Counted from the first letter of the stretch, positions 27,383 through 34,808 are shown. The stretch is 36,335 bases of DNA from Bryobacterales bacterium (GCA_947467395.1 CANIIC010000020.1:1-36335); one strand, 5' to 3'. Numbers and translations are program-made. The notes: generated from the sequence alone by a model not told the origin.

Positions 27383-28014
27383 CGCCAGTTCGTATCTTGC
27401 TCGCCGATGACCATCCCGTTGTGCTGGACGGCTTGGTGCGGATTCTGGACCGGCCGGAACTGGAGATCGTGGGTGCGGTTCCCGATGGTCAGGCTCTGGT
27501 GGATGCCGCCGTGGAGCGACAGCCGGATCTGATCCTGCTGGATATTTCGATGCCCGTACTCGGCGGTATGGACGCAATTCGCCGCCTTCGCAAGCTGGGC
27601 GTGCCGAGCAAGATCATCGTTCTCACCATGCACTCGGGAATCCCGTATGCAGTGGAGGCTTTACGGGCGGGAGCCTCCGGCTACCTTCTCAAGAGCTCCT
27701 TTGGCGACGAACTGATGCAGGGGATTCGAGAGGTTTTGGACGGGCAGACCTTTATCGCCGAAGCCATCCGCCAGCCGGTCCTCTCCGCACTGGAAGGGCT
27801 TCCCGGGAAAGGTGCCATTCCCCTGACGCCCCGGCAGCGGGAAGTCTTACGGCTGCTGGCCCAAGGGTTGCAAGCCAAAGAAGTGGCGGATAGATTGAAT
27901 ATTTCTCCCAAGACCGTAGAATTTCACAAGCAGCAGATGAAGCAGCTGCTCGGAATTCAGACCGTCGCCGAACTCGGCGTCTATGCGGCCCGCAACGGGA
28001 TCCTAGAGTCATAA
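27379..28014 (+). CDS. NarL/FixJ (LuxR-type) response regulator
   Basis: This 211-residue regulator has a receiver domain with ADDHP, phosphoacceptor Asp near 55 in LILLDISMPVLGGMDAI, the VLTMHS switch and LLKSSF lysine. The C-terminal LuxR helix-turn-helix is LTPRQREVLRLLAQGLQAKEVADRLNIS followed by PKTVEFHKQQMKQLL. It overlaps the CheBR-PAS-kinase gene by four bases, and HisKA_3 kinases normally pair with NarL-type regulators. Its targets are not known, but the region just downstream has two dyads with TACG/CGTA half-sites. Confidence 0.94.
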   Translation: MTPVRILLADDHPVVLDGLVRILDRPELEIVGAVPDGQALVDAAVERQPDLILLDISMPVLGGMDAIRRLRKLGVPSKIIVLTMHSGIPYAVEALRAGASGYLLKSSFGDELMQGIREVLDGQTFIAEAIRQPVLSALEGLPGKGAIPLTPRQREVLRLLAQGLQAKEVADRLNISPKTVEFHKQQMKQLLGIQTVAELGVYAARNGILES

Positions 28015-28037
28015 CCCCCCTCCCCCAAGACTATTAA

Positions 28038-28060
28038 CGGTTACGTATCGTAATTAACCG
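28038..28060. promoter_or_regulatory. Nested dyad CGGTTACG..CGTAA..TAACCG, candidate operator
   Basis: TTACGTATCGTAA (28041-28053) is a perfect 13-bp dyad, TTACG-TAT-CGTAA. It lies inside a wider pair CGGTTA (28038-28043)/TAACCG (28055-28060). It sits in the intergenic region just after the LuxR-type regulator gene and ahead of the CBS gene, so it may be an autoregulatory or target operator of that regulator. Together with the second dyad it is the most structured part of this 196-bp gap. Confidence 0.4.
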
Positions 28061-28142
28061 AGAAGTTTTGCCAGTAGCACTGTCTCTGCGCTCGATGTAT
28101 TCTACCTTCACCTTAGGCATGATCGGTTAACGCAAATCGGGC

Positions 28143-28159
28143 GCTACGTTAATCGTAGC
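28143..28159. promoter_or_regulatory. Second TACG/CGTA dyad upstream of CBS gene
   Basis: GCTACG (28143-28148) and CGTAGC (28154-28159) are perfect 6-bp inverted arms around TTAAT. It shares the TACG-N-CGTA core with the dyad at 28041, spaced about 100 bp away, and lies 52 bp before the CBS-domain start codon. Paired operators of this kind are consistent with a regulator binding both sites, but a stem-loop or chance cannot be excluded. Confidence 0.35.
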
Positions 28160-28210
28160 TGGGTCGACTAAGCCGAATGGGTGTGAATACTTGTCAGCGA
28201 GGAGACAGCG

Positions 28211-28699
28211 ATGCAAGTAAAAGACATTATGACCACGGATGTACAGGTCTGCAGCCCTGACACGAACGCCGCCAGTGCGGCCGAACTGATGTGGACGCAT
28301 GACCTTGGCCTCCTGCCGGTGGTGGGGGATGGCGGGCGCCCGGTAGGCGTGGTGACCGATCGGGATCTTTTTATCGCCTTGGGCACCCGCAATCGGCCGG
28401 CGTCGGAGGTTTCCGTGTCGGAGGTGATGCGGACGGGTTTGGCGTTGTGTTCGCCGGAGGAGGACATCCACGCCGCGCTGAACACGATGGCGCAGCAGCA
28501 GCTGCATCGGCTTCCCGTGGTGGATGAAAGCGGCGCGGTGAAGGGCGTGTTGTCGTTAAACGATGTCGCTCTCCGAGCCGGGAGTAACGGCCTGACCCGG
28601 GATGACGTCGCGCGGACCATGCAGGCGATCTGTGCCCACCCGGCTGGATCGAAGGCCGTCCAACGCGCTTCGCGCAAGGCGAAGTCGGTCGCGGCATAG
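28211..28699 (+). CDS. CBS-pair domain protein
   Basis: This 162-residue protein is almost entirely one CBS pair: the first motif is VKDIMTTDVQVCSPDTNAASAAELM with GVVTDRDLF, the second is VSEVMRTGLALCSPEEDIHAALNTM with GVLSLNDVAL. CBS pairs bind adenine nucleotides such as AMP/ATP or SAM and act as energy-state sensors. The remaining C-terminal residues (AICAHPAGSKAVQRASRKAKS) are basic. A Shine-Dalgarno (GAGGAG) precedes the ATG. It lies between the kinase/regulator pair and the sigma-54 activator and shares orientation, which suggests a linked energy-sensing circuit. Confidence 0.92.
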   Translation: MQVKDIMTTDVQVCSPDTNAASAAELMWTHDLGLLPVVGDGGRPVGVVTDRDLFIALGTRNRPASEVSVSEVMRTGLALCSPEEDIHAALNTMAQQQLHRLPVVDESGAVKGVLSLNDVALRAGSNGLTRDDVARTMQAICAHPAGSKAVQRASRKAKSVAA

Positions 28700-28861
28700 A
28701 GCGATGCAACTGTTCTTTCGGCCTGGGCAGCAACTGGACTCGGAGGTCCTTCGGAGGCGCGCGAATCGGCGGGCGGAGACGATTGTACTGTCTCTCGCCT
28801 CCATTCGCGACGCGGGCCAGCGCTGCTTCGGTGACGGAAAAAATGCGATGAAGGAGAGTCT

Positions 28862-29950
28862 ATGAACGTCAACACCAGTTCGGTGGCGGCACCGATCTCG
28901 ACCAGCACCGCATCCGCGTTGCTGGAGCCCCGCCCGGAATCCCCCGGAAGCGCTGCGGAACCGCCACCATTCCATGGAATGGTGGGGAATGGTCCCCAGA
29001 TGCAGAGTGTGTTCGGGCTCATGGGGCGGATTGCCCCACATTTTTCGACAGTGCTGGTGACCGGCGAGACGGGCACAGGTAAAGAACTGGTGGCGCGAGC
29101 GCTTCACAATATGAGCCCCGCCCGGCGTGGACACATGGTTGTGCTGAACTGCTCCGCCGTCGTGGAAACGCTGTTTGAGAGTGAATTGTTCGGCCACGTG
29201 CGGGGAGCATTCACGGGAGCCACGTCGGACAAAGTCGGACTGCTGGAATTCGCCAACGGCGGAACTCTGTTTTTGGATGAGATCGGCGACATGCCCTTGT
29301 CGACGCAGGCCAAGCTGTTGCGGGTGCTGCAGAGCAGGGAAGTGCAGCGAGTGGGCGGCTTGTCCACCAAGAAGGTGGACTTCCGGCTTGTCGCGGCCAC
29401 CAACAAAGATCTGCGCAAAGCAGTGGCCGACAAGCAGTTCCGTGGCGACCTGTTCTACCGGCTCTCGATGGTGGAAGTGGAACTGCCTCCTTTGCGCGAC
29501 CGCATTGAGGATCTGCATCCCCTGATCGCGCACTTTATTCAGTCCTGGTCGATGCGGTTCGGCAAACACATCGATGGTGTTTCGGCCAATGTGATGCGCC
29601 TATTGGAGCAGCATGAGTGGCCGGGCAACATTCGTGAGCTGGAAAATGCGCTGGGTCACGCCTGCATGATGAGTGCAGGACCACAGTTACAGCTTCGGGA
29701 TTTCCCCACCTATCTGTCTCCGATCGGAAAACCCGTGAAGGGGCGGATGGAGTTGCCTTCCGTCATCAGCGCGGAAGCCTCGGATGCGATCGAAGACGTG
29801 GAGTTGCGCCTGGTTCGTCAGGCGCTGCAAGATACGGACGGCAATCAAGTCCGCGCGGCGCGCCTCCTGCACACCACGCGGGACCGGCTGCGCTACCGGA
29901 TGAAGAAATACGGACTGGCCGGTGAGAAGGGATTCGCCGCTACAGCTTAG
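28862..29950 (+). CDS. Sigma-54-dependent transcriptional activator without sensory domain
   Basis: This 362-residue enhancer-binding protein has an AAA+ domain from about residue 40: Walker A GETGTGKE (about 67-74), the sigma-54-contacting loop GAFTGA (about 116-121), Walker B GGTLFLDEIGD, sensor RLVAATNKDL and arginine finger FRGDLFYRLS. A Fis-type helix-turn-helix (DGNQVRAARLLHTTRDRLRYRMKKYG) ends it. The first 40 residues are a low-complexity Ser/Pro/Ala linker, with no receiver, PAS or GAF domain. It could be constitutively active, or controlled by a partner such as the CBS protein or the upstream kinase. Three downstream genes have candidate -24/-12 promoters. Confidence 0.94.
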   Translation: MNVNTSSVAAPISTSTASALLEPRPESPGSAAEPPPFHGMVGNGPQMQSVFGLMGRIAPHFSTVLVTGETGTGKELVARALHNMSPARRGHMVVLNCSAVVETLFESELFGHVRGAFTGATSDKVGLLEFANGGTLFLDEIGDMPLSTQAKLLRVLQSREVQRVGGLSTKKVDFRLVAATNKDLRKAVADKQFRGDLFYRLSMVEVELPPLRDRIEDLHPLIAHFIQSWSMRFGKHIDGVSANVMRLLEQHEWPGNIRELENALGHACMMSAGPQLQLRDFPTYLSPIGKPVKGRMELPSVISAEASDAIEDVELRLVRQALQDTDGNQVRAARLLHTTRDRLRYRMKKYGLAGEKGFAATA

Positions 29951-29972
29951 GGCAGATTTTGGATCGTTGGGC

Positions 29973-29990
29973 TTGGTCCCAAACCTGCAT
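29973..29990 (+). promoter_or_regulatory. Candidate sigma-54 promoter before the phosphoribosyltransferase
   Basis: TTGGTCCCAAACCTGCAT has GG at 29975-29976 and GC at 29987-29988 with the required ten-base spacing, plus the T before GG and the TGCA at the -12 box. About 9 of 12 conserved positions fit. Transcription would start near 30000, very close to the Shine-Dalgarno (GGAG) of the gene at 30012, so the leader would be unusually short. Confidence 0.45.
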
Positions 29991-30011
29991 GGAGTTTGTA
30001 GGAGTTCTTCT

Positions 30012-30725
30012 ATGTGGAACGGTCCTGAGTATCCTGTAGAGCCCGCAAAATTCGCCAGCAGAGCCGAAGCGGGTAGCTTGTTGAGTTCTCTGCTGGCCCC
30101 CTACGCCGGGCAACCCGACACTACCGTCATCGCGATTCCGCGTGGTGGTGTGCCGGTTGCGATGGAGCTGGCGAGTATCCTCCGACTACCACTGACCTTG
30201 CTGGTGGTGGAAAAGATTCGAATCCCCGTACACGAAGTGTGGCAATCGATCCGTTCGATCGGCGCCGTGGCAGCCGGGGTCGCGCCGGTCCTGGCCTCGC
30301 GCAAGATCGAGGCTCTGCACATTCCACCCCACGACGTGGAGCGAGCGATCGGCATCGCCCGAAACGACCAGGTTCACAAGACGGAGATTTACCGGTCCGT
30401 GTGCCCGCCTGCGAACTTGCGCGGCCAGCGGCTGGTGGTGGTTGACGATGCTGTGGACAGCGGGGCAACCATGGAAGCGGCGATTCGGTCGCTGCGCTTG
30501 CATGCACCAGCCATGATCGTGATCGCTGCGCCGGTGGGATCGACGGACGCAATCCAGCAGTTAAGTGCGCTCGCGGATCGTGTAGTTATCCCCATTCAAG
30601 CTGCGGAAGGTGCCGCAGTCCATGAGTGCTACGCACACTTCCCCCCGATCGACGACACGGAAGTCTACACACTGTTCGAAGGATTTCTGCATCAAACGCC
30701 CCCGGCCCGAGTGGTCGGGAGATGA
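30012..30725 (+). CDS. Phosphoribosyltransferase-domain protein
   Basis: This 237-residue protein of the PRTase type I fold carries the PRPP-binding loop LVVVDDAVDSGATMEAAIRSL (about 140-160) and an N-terminal substrate loop IAIPRGGVPVAMELA. Members of this stand-alone group often lie in stress or dormancy loci beside CBS and universal-stress proteins, and the nucleobase substrate is rarely known. I choose the ATG at 30012 because the upstream in-frame extension has no homology. A candidate sigma-54 promoter lies directly upstream. Confidence 0.88.
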   Translation: MWNGPEYPVEPAKFASRAEAGSLLSSLLAPYAGQPDTTVIAIPRGGVPVAMELASILRLPLTLLVVEKIRIPVHEVWQSIRSIGAVAAGVAPVLASRKIEALHIPPHDVERAIGIARNDQVHKTEIYRSVCPPANLRGQRLVVVDDAVDSGATMEAAIRSLRLHAPAMIVIAAPVGSTDAIQQLSALADRVVIPIQAAEGAAVHECYAHFPPIDDTEVYTLFEGFLHQTPPARVVGR

Positions 30726-30745
30726 TTCTCGGCTGTTTTCTCCCG
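30716..30745 (+). terminator. Hairpin at the 3' end of the phosphoribosyltransferase gene
   Basis: CGGGAGA (30716-30722) and TCTCCCG (30739-30745) form a 7-bp stem with a 16-base loop directly over the stop codon (30723-30725). No long U-tract follows. It could terminate the transcript or simply stabilise the mRNA end. Confidence 0.4.
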
Positions 30746-30956
30746 TCTGAATTCGGCCCGCTGTTCGTGCGTTATCCGGCACTGTCCCGGTTGGAGCGAG
30801 CACTGTCATTATCCGCCCTTCGACTTCTCTTGAACTGCGTGTTCCGCCACTGAGCGTCCTGTGCTCACCCACTATAGAGCGATCGCGCGAAAACGCCCAA
30901 AGAGTTGGATGGATTCAGATCGTTCAGAATACATCGTGATTGAGCCGCGGTGAGTC
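30726..30956. other. Intergenic region with no recognised gene
   Basis: Between the phosphoribosyltransferase and the 63-residue gene there is about 275 bp. Apart from the hairpin at 30716-30745 and the strong sigma-54 promoter at 30957, I see no gene. Activators of this class bind enhancer sites about 80-200 bp upstream of the promoter, so this stretch is where such a site would be expected; I did not find an obvious dyad. Confidence 0.4.
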
Positions 30957-30974
30957 TTGGCACGTTGCGTGCAG
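30957..30974 (+). promoter_or_regulatory. Strong sigma-54 (-24/-12) promoter before the 63-residue gene
   Basis: TTGGCACGTTGCGTGCAG reads against the consensus TGGCACG-N4-TTGCW with only one deviation (GTGCA for TTGCA): -24 GG at 30959-30960 and -12 GC at 30971-30972, ten bases apart. Transcription would begin near 30984, leaving an 18-base leader that contains the AGGAGG site of the ATG at 31002. A sigma-54 activator is encoded 2 kb upstream. This is the best promoter match in the window after the groES one. Confidence 0.85.
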
Positions 30975-31001
30975 TAAAGACACCGGAAAGAGGAGGGCCT
31001 A

Positions 31002-31193
31002 ATGAGCTTCCATACAACACTTCCGCTGATGGTTCTGGCATTCAAGGACAACTTGGATGCGGCAGTCACCGTGCCGCCAGGCAAGGTGATTGAGGTGATG
31101 GGGCCGGCCGACGATGACCGCTTCGCGATCATTCGAGTGGATGGCGAAGAGTTCCTGGTCTTTGAGTCGGACTTGGCGCAGCTTGTCGCCTAG
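31002..31193 (+). CDS. Small hypothetical protein under sigma-54 control (63 aa)
   Basis: This unrecognised 63-residue protein has a short hydrophobic start (FHTTLPLMVLAFKDN), then a beta-rich core PPGKVIEVMGPADDDRFAII and VDGEEFLVFESDL. It might form a small barrel-like domain. A perfectly spaced AGGAGG precedes the ATG and a near-consensus sigma-54 promoter stands upstream, so it is very likely expressed. Its stop overlaps that of the convergent phosphorylase by four bases (CTAG). No function can be assigned. Confidence 0.75.
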   Translation: MSFHTTLPLMVLAFKDNLDAAVTVPPGKVIEVMGPADDDRFAIIRVDGEEFLVFESDLAQLVA

Positions 31194-32884
31194 GCTGGCA
31201 CATAGGCGTTCTCCACGTACTGCGCCAGCATGCGCTGCGTGTTGAAGAAGGAACCGTTGAGTGCAATCGCGCCTCGCATGACATGGGTGTAGTCGTCATG
31301 CCGCTGGTAGAATAGCGCGGTGATCGCCGCGAGCTTCTCGTATAACGACTCCGCTTCGCCGGCGGTGGCTTCCCGAACTTCGCCATCCTGGCCGATCGCC
31401 CAACCCGTGATTCCTTCCAGGCAGCCTTCGATCCACCAGCCGTCGAGGATGCTCAGGCTGGGTACGCCGTTGAGCGCAGCCTTCATGCCGCTGGTTCCCG
31501 ATGCTTCCTGCGGTCGCAAGGGCGTATTGAGCCACAGGTCGACGCCTGCGGTGAGTAGCTTGGCCCAAGGCAGGCGATAGTCCTCCAGGTAGACGATCTT
31601 CAGCTTGGGGCTCCGCAGCTTCGCGGCAAATTCATAGACTCTCCGGATCTGCTCTTTTCCGGCTTCGTCCTTGGGATGCGCCATCCCTCCGTAGAGGATC
31701 TGCACCGGCCCCACATCCTCCGTGATCTTTCGGAGCCGTTCAGGATCCGAAAAGAGGAGATCGAAGCGCTTGTAGGCAGTCGCGCGGCGGGCGAATCCGA
31801 TGGTGAAGACGTTGGGATCCAGAGTCACTCCCGCTCTCGTTCCCACCTGTTGAAACAGTCGTAGTTTGGCTGCCTGGTGTGCGGCTTGGATTTCGTCGCG
31901 CGCGATCCCGATGGCGTAGCGAAGATAGAGGTTATCTCGATGCCACTCCGGCATGTGCCGGTCATAGAGGGCGTGAAACTCCGGTGAGGTCCAGGTTTCC
32001 GCGTGCACTCCGTTGGTGATCGCGCGAATCGGGTACTCCGGGAACATGTCATGCGAGACGGCGCCGTGGTGCATCGCGACGCCGTTAATGTAGTGCGAAA
32101 ACCGCAGCGCGAGAAACGTCATATTCAGCACGGATTGAGGGCAGCAGTGCGTGGCATCCAGGATCCCGAGCCGGTCGTGACCGAGGACCTGTTCCACCAA
32201 GTCTCGCGGGAACTGATCGTGTCCCGCGGGCACCGGGGTGTGCGTCGTGAAGACGCACTTGGTTCGCACCTCGCGAATATCGGCCTCGGTAGCCTCGCTC
32301 AGTCGGGGGTGGCCCAGTTTCTCCTCGAGCAATTGAAGTGTAAGGAGCGCCGCGTGGCCTTCGTTCATGTGGAACGTGGCGAGCTCGGAATACCCGAGTT
32401 CCCGCAACAGGCGGATCCCGCCTATGCCCAAGACCACTTCCTGACAGAGTCGATAATGTTCGTCGCCTCCGTAGAGGGAGTCCGTGAGCGAACGATCCCA
32501 CTCCGTATTTTCCGGCCAATCCGTATCCAGAAGAAACACGGGTATGGTGCGGTCCTTGTGTCCCACGATGGTGTAGCGCCATGCGCGGATGCGGACCTGC
32601 CGGCCTTCGAGGGGGATCTCGACCGATGGACCCAGTAGATCCGCATGCTGGCTTGGATCCCACGGCTCAGGCGCTTCGCTTTGGTGGCCGGACTCGTCCA
32701 GAATCTGATCGAAATAACCGTGGCGATGCGCCAGCGTTACGGCCACCATGGGGACGTCCAGATCCGCCGCGGATCGCAACATGTCGCCAGCGAGAACGCC
32801 CAGTCCCCCGGAGTAAGTGGGGATTTCGGGCTCCAGTGCGATTTCCATGGAGAAATAGGCGACGCGCGTGCGATTTGTATCCAT
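31190..32884 (-). CDS. glgP: Alpha-glucan (glycogen/starch) phosphorylase, short type
   Basis: This 564-residue phosphorylase releases glucose-1-phosphate from alpha-1,4-glucans. The start is MDTNRTRVAYFSMEIALEPE at 32884, with AAGGAAG just upstream; a start at 32920 is less likely and would lie over the putative promoter. Conserved features are FSMEIALEPEIPTYSGGLGVLAGD, FHMNEGHAALLTLQLLEE, CVFTTHTPVPAGHDQF, ITNGVHAETWTSPEF, FARRATAYKRFDLLFSD and the PLP/active-site end LNTPLRPQEASGTSGMKAALNGVPSLSILDGWW. It is shorter than the E. coli enzyme (about 815), as in the GlgP family of thermophile/actinobacterial type. It likely mobilises glycogen reserves. Confidence 0.93.
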   Translation of the reverse strand: MDTNRTRVAYFSMEIALEPEIPTYSGGLGVLAGDMLRSAADLDVPMVAVTLAHRHGYFDQILDESGHQSEAPEPWDPSQHADLLGPSVEIPLEGRQVRIRAWRYTIVGHKDRTIPVFLLDTDWPENTEWDRSLTDSLYGGDEHYRLCQEVVLGIGGIRLLRELGYSELATFHMNEGHAALLTLQLLEEKLGHPRLSEATEADIREVRTKCVFTTHTPVPAGHDQFPRDLVEQVLGHDRLGILDATHCCPQSVLNMTFLALRFSHYINGVAMHHGAVSHDMFPEYPIRAITNGVHAETWTSPEFHALYDRHMPEWHRDNLYLRYAIGIARDEIQAAHQAAKLRLFQQVGTRAGVTLDPNVFTIGFARRATAYKRFDLLFSDPERLRKITEDVGPVQILYGGMAHPKDEAGKEQIRRVYEFAAKLRSPKLKIVYLEDYRLPWAKLLTAGVDLWLNTPLRPQEASGTSGMKAALNGVPSLSILDGWWIEGCLEGITGWAIGQDGEVREATAGEAESLYEKLAAITALFYQRHDDYTHVMRGAIALNGSFFNTQRMLAQYVENAYVPA

Positions 32885-32902
32885 CTTCCTTCTTCCTTTG
32901 CG

Positions 32903-32921
32903 TTGCACCTCAAGCACCATT
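32903..32921 (-). promoter_or_regulatory. Candidate sigma-54 promoter before the phosphorylase gene
   Basis: On the minus strand the sequence ATGGTGCTTGAGGTGCA has -24 GG (complement of 32917-32918) and -12 GC (complement of 32905-32906), ten bases apart, with the T before GG and GTGCA at the -12 site (about 8 of 12 conserved positions). It lies in the 84-bp gap after the TonB gene, and transcription would start only about ten bases ahead of the ATG at 32884. It is weaker than the one at 30957. Confidence 0.4.
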
Positions 32922-32968
32922 GCTGGTGGATGGAACTGCCTGCCCCGAGCCGAGCTCCGGCGGGAGTC

Positions 32969-34372
32969 TTAGAACGTCCCAGATGGAATGGCCAGCAGGA
33001 ACTCGACCTTGACGGGTGCGCCTTGGCGCGCCGCAGGACGGAAGGTCCATTGGTTCAGCGCGGATATGACGATGTCCGCAAGGTCCTGTCTCGCCGGAGG
33101 AATCACCCGCAGGTCGCTGACCGTCCCGGTTTCAGTCACAAAGCCATGTACCAGAATGTACTTCTGATACGCGGAGATGGTGACTTTCGGGCGGAGCAGT
33201 TTATACGGATAGGGCGGATCCAGCGGCTTGCCTTGGACTTCACTCTTCGCGGCCACGGAACCTTCGCCCTGGATGCAAAAATACATGGCCCAATCCTTCC
33301 CGACGCCAACCGAGATATAGACCGTGAAAATTGGGCGACCGTGCAAGAGCGTATTCCCGGAAGGAAACTGATCCAACGGTGAAGACTGCACCACGATGGA
33401 GTCGAAGTGCCCATCTGGGGAGCGCGTGATCACGGCTGGATCGTTGCTTGTACTGACTGCGGTCGCGCCACGTTCTGCGCTCCGTTCTCCAGCGGCTCCA
33501 CGAACGGTCCCTGTGCCCGGTGCGGAGTTCCCCTCATTCGGTCCGGCGCCCGGTTGTTTGCCTGAACCGCCTCCGGCGACGCTCCGATCCGCAGCAATCT
33601 CGGTGGCCTCCCCGCCAGTCAGCCCGACCACGTTATCGGGCGGGATCACCAAACGATCCGGCTTGTTCTCAGATCGCGGTGTTGCTGAGATCACATTGAT
33701 TGGATCTCCTGTTGTACGGGCAGGCGTGGGCATCTCCACTGCCGGTAGCGTTGCGTCCACGATAGGCAGAGCTGCCATCAACGGAAGCTTCGACGTGGTC
33801 ATGCTTTCCAGCGAACTGGTGAGCACGGGGTTCCGGAGATCCGGTGGGGCCTCGATTTCGACGGTTTGAACGTGTGGGGCGCTACGCTGACCCGGCACGA
33901 CGAACTCGCGCCGGAATGGCGCGAGCCGCCCGGTCCAGGCCTGGAAGGATGGCAACTGGGCGGATTCCGGTGTCACGTGGATCGTCAATAGATCGGCCTG
34001 TACCAGAGTGTCGAGCCGCGTCGGATCGCGTCGCGTCTTCGGGGGGATCATCGCCTCGGGTACCTTGGGTGCGCTGAGCTGGCCGACGGGTGTGTCTCCT
34101 TTTCTAGAGTTGGACAGTGGCGACGGTCGGCCCGCGCGTTGGACTAAAGCGGATGGTGACAGCTGTGAGACATAGTACAACTTGTCATCCAGGATGATCT
34201 GCGTGTATTGCGGCACTGCCGCCTTGGGTCTCATGGGCACAGAGACGACAGCGCCTGGAAGCGTCGCTAGAACGATCACGGCTCCGTGAAGAAGTAGAGA
34301 CACGGCGAGTCCGCTCTCTGAGTGAGACGACTGCTCGGCGAGGCGAACCTCGGTAATAGGTAGGCGGATCAC
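32969..34372 (-). CDS. TonB-like energy transducer
   Basis: This 467-residue protein has a cytoplasmic start, one transmembrane helix (GLAVSLLLHGAVIVLATLPGAVV, about residues 22-45), a long Gly/Pro/Ser-rich periplasmic linker and a TonB-like C-terminal domain (YILVHGFVTETGTVSDLRVIPP followed by LNQWTFRPAARQGAPVKVEF). TonB couples the proton-motive force to outer-membrane receptors; no exbB/exbD or receptor is in the window. I choose the GTG at 34372 because GGAGG lies about six bases before it; a GTG at 34402 would add ten residues. A TonB-like family without canonical partners is possible. Confidence 0.8.
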   Translation of the reverse strand: MIRLPITEVRLAEQSSHSESGLAVSLLLHGAVIVLATLPGAVVSVPMRPKAAVPQYTQIILDDKLYYVSQLSPSALVQRAGRPSPLSNSRKGDTPVGQLSAPKVPEAMIPPKTRRDPTRLDTLVQADLLTIHVTPESAQLPSFQAWTGRLAPFRREFVVPGQRSAPHVQTVEIEAPPDLRNPVLTSSLESMTTSKLPLMAALPIVDATLPAVEMPTPARTTGDPINVISATPRSENKPDRLVIPPDNVVGLTGGEATEIAADRSVAGGGSGKQPGAGPNEGNSAPGTGTVRGAAGERSAERGATAVSTSNDPAVITRSPDGHFDSIVVQSSPLDQFPSGNTLLHGRPIFTVYISVGVGKDWAMYFCIQGEGSVAAKSEVQGKPLDPPYPYKLLRPKVTISAYQKYILVHGFVTETGTVSDLRVIPPARQDLADIVISALNQWTFRPAARQGAPVKVEFLLAIPSGTF

Positions 34373-34402
34373 TGTTGCCTCCAGAATCGAAGGCTGCTCC
34401 AC

Positions 34403-34808
34403 ACAAGTCGTTTATCCCGCGCCATCCTTCTGCGTTCTAGTACACGTTGTGGGCCACTGCGTCCCTATACGCACTTTCAACCTGGGGGCCCGCATCTCGG
34501 CGGTCTGGTGGGGAAAGCTGCGGCGAGGTTGGGCCTAGGCGCACACCAACCCTGGGGGAAAGTGCTCAGTTCGCTGCCCCACCGGGTGCACAGCCGGAGT
34601 GCTCGGTCCTAAATCACTGGCCAAATCGACCCGTCTGGAGTGGCCAGCTTCCTGGAAATAGAACGCCCAAAGTCAATATTTCCTTGCGCTTGGTGATGCA
34701 GCCGTCCGGCCTTGGAATCCTCCGGCGGGCTCGCCTGAGAAAGTCTTGCCTCAATTGGCTGTGAGCGTGCCTTGAAATAGGTGCTCACGGTAGTCGGAGT
34801 TTAGGTCC
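34403..34808. other. 400-bp non-coding stretch before the Tad pseudopilin genes
   Basis: I find no credible gene here; the small open frame at 34447-34764 is Pro/Arg/Ser-rich, begins with GTG without a Shine-Dalgarno and has no family features. Two CCTGGGGG copies lie near 34481 and 34550. A GG-N10-GC pair (TTGGCTGTGAGCGTGCC at 34757-34773) fits a sigma-54 promoter at about 8 of 12 positions and would place a start near 34783, 26 bases ahead of the TadE gene; confidence in it is low. The rest is probably promoter/regulatory DNA for the divergent TonB and Tad genes. Confidence 0.4.

Noticed and set aside
28702-28861. Possible sigma-54 promoter of the activator itself (GG-N10-GC near 28742)
   Set aside because: GGTCCTTCGGAGGC has the spacing but little match outside GG and GC; such pairs are common by chance in this GC-rich sequence.
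28602-28865. Open frame of 87 codons between the CBS gene and the activator
   Set aside because: Arg-rich, out of frame with neighbours and overlapping the CBS gene; looks like chance in GC-rich DNA.
34447-34764. Open frame of 105 codons between TonB and TadE genes
   Set aside because: GTG start, no Shine-Dalgarno, Pro/Arg/Ser-rich sequence with no family features.
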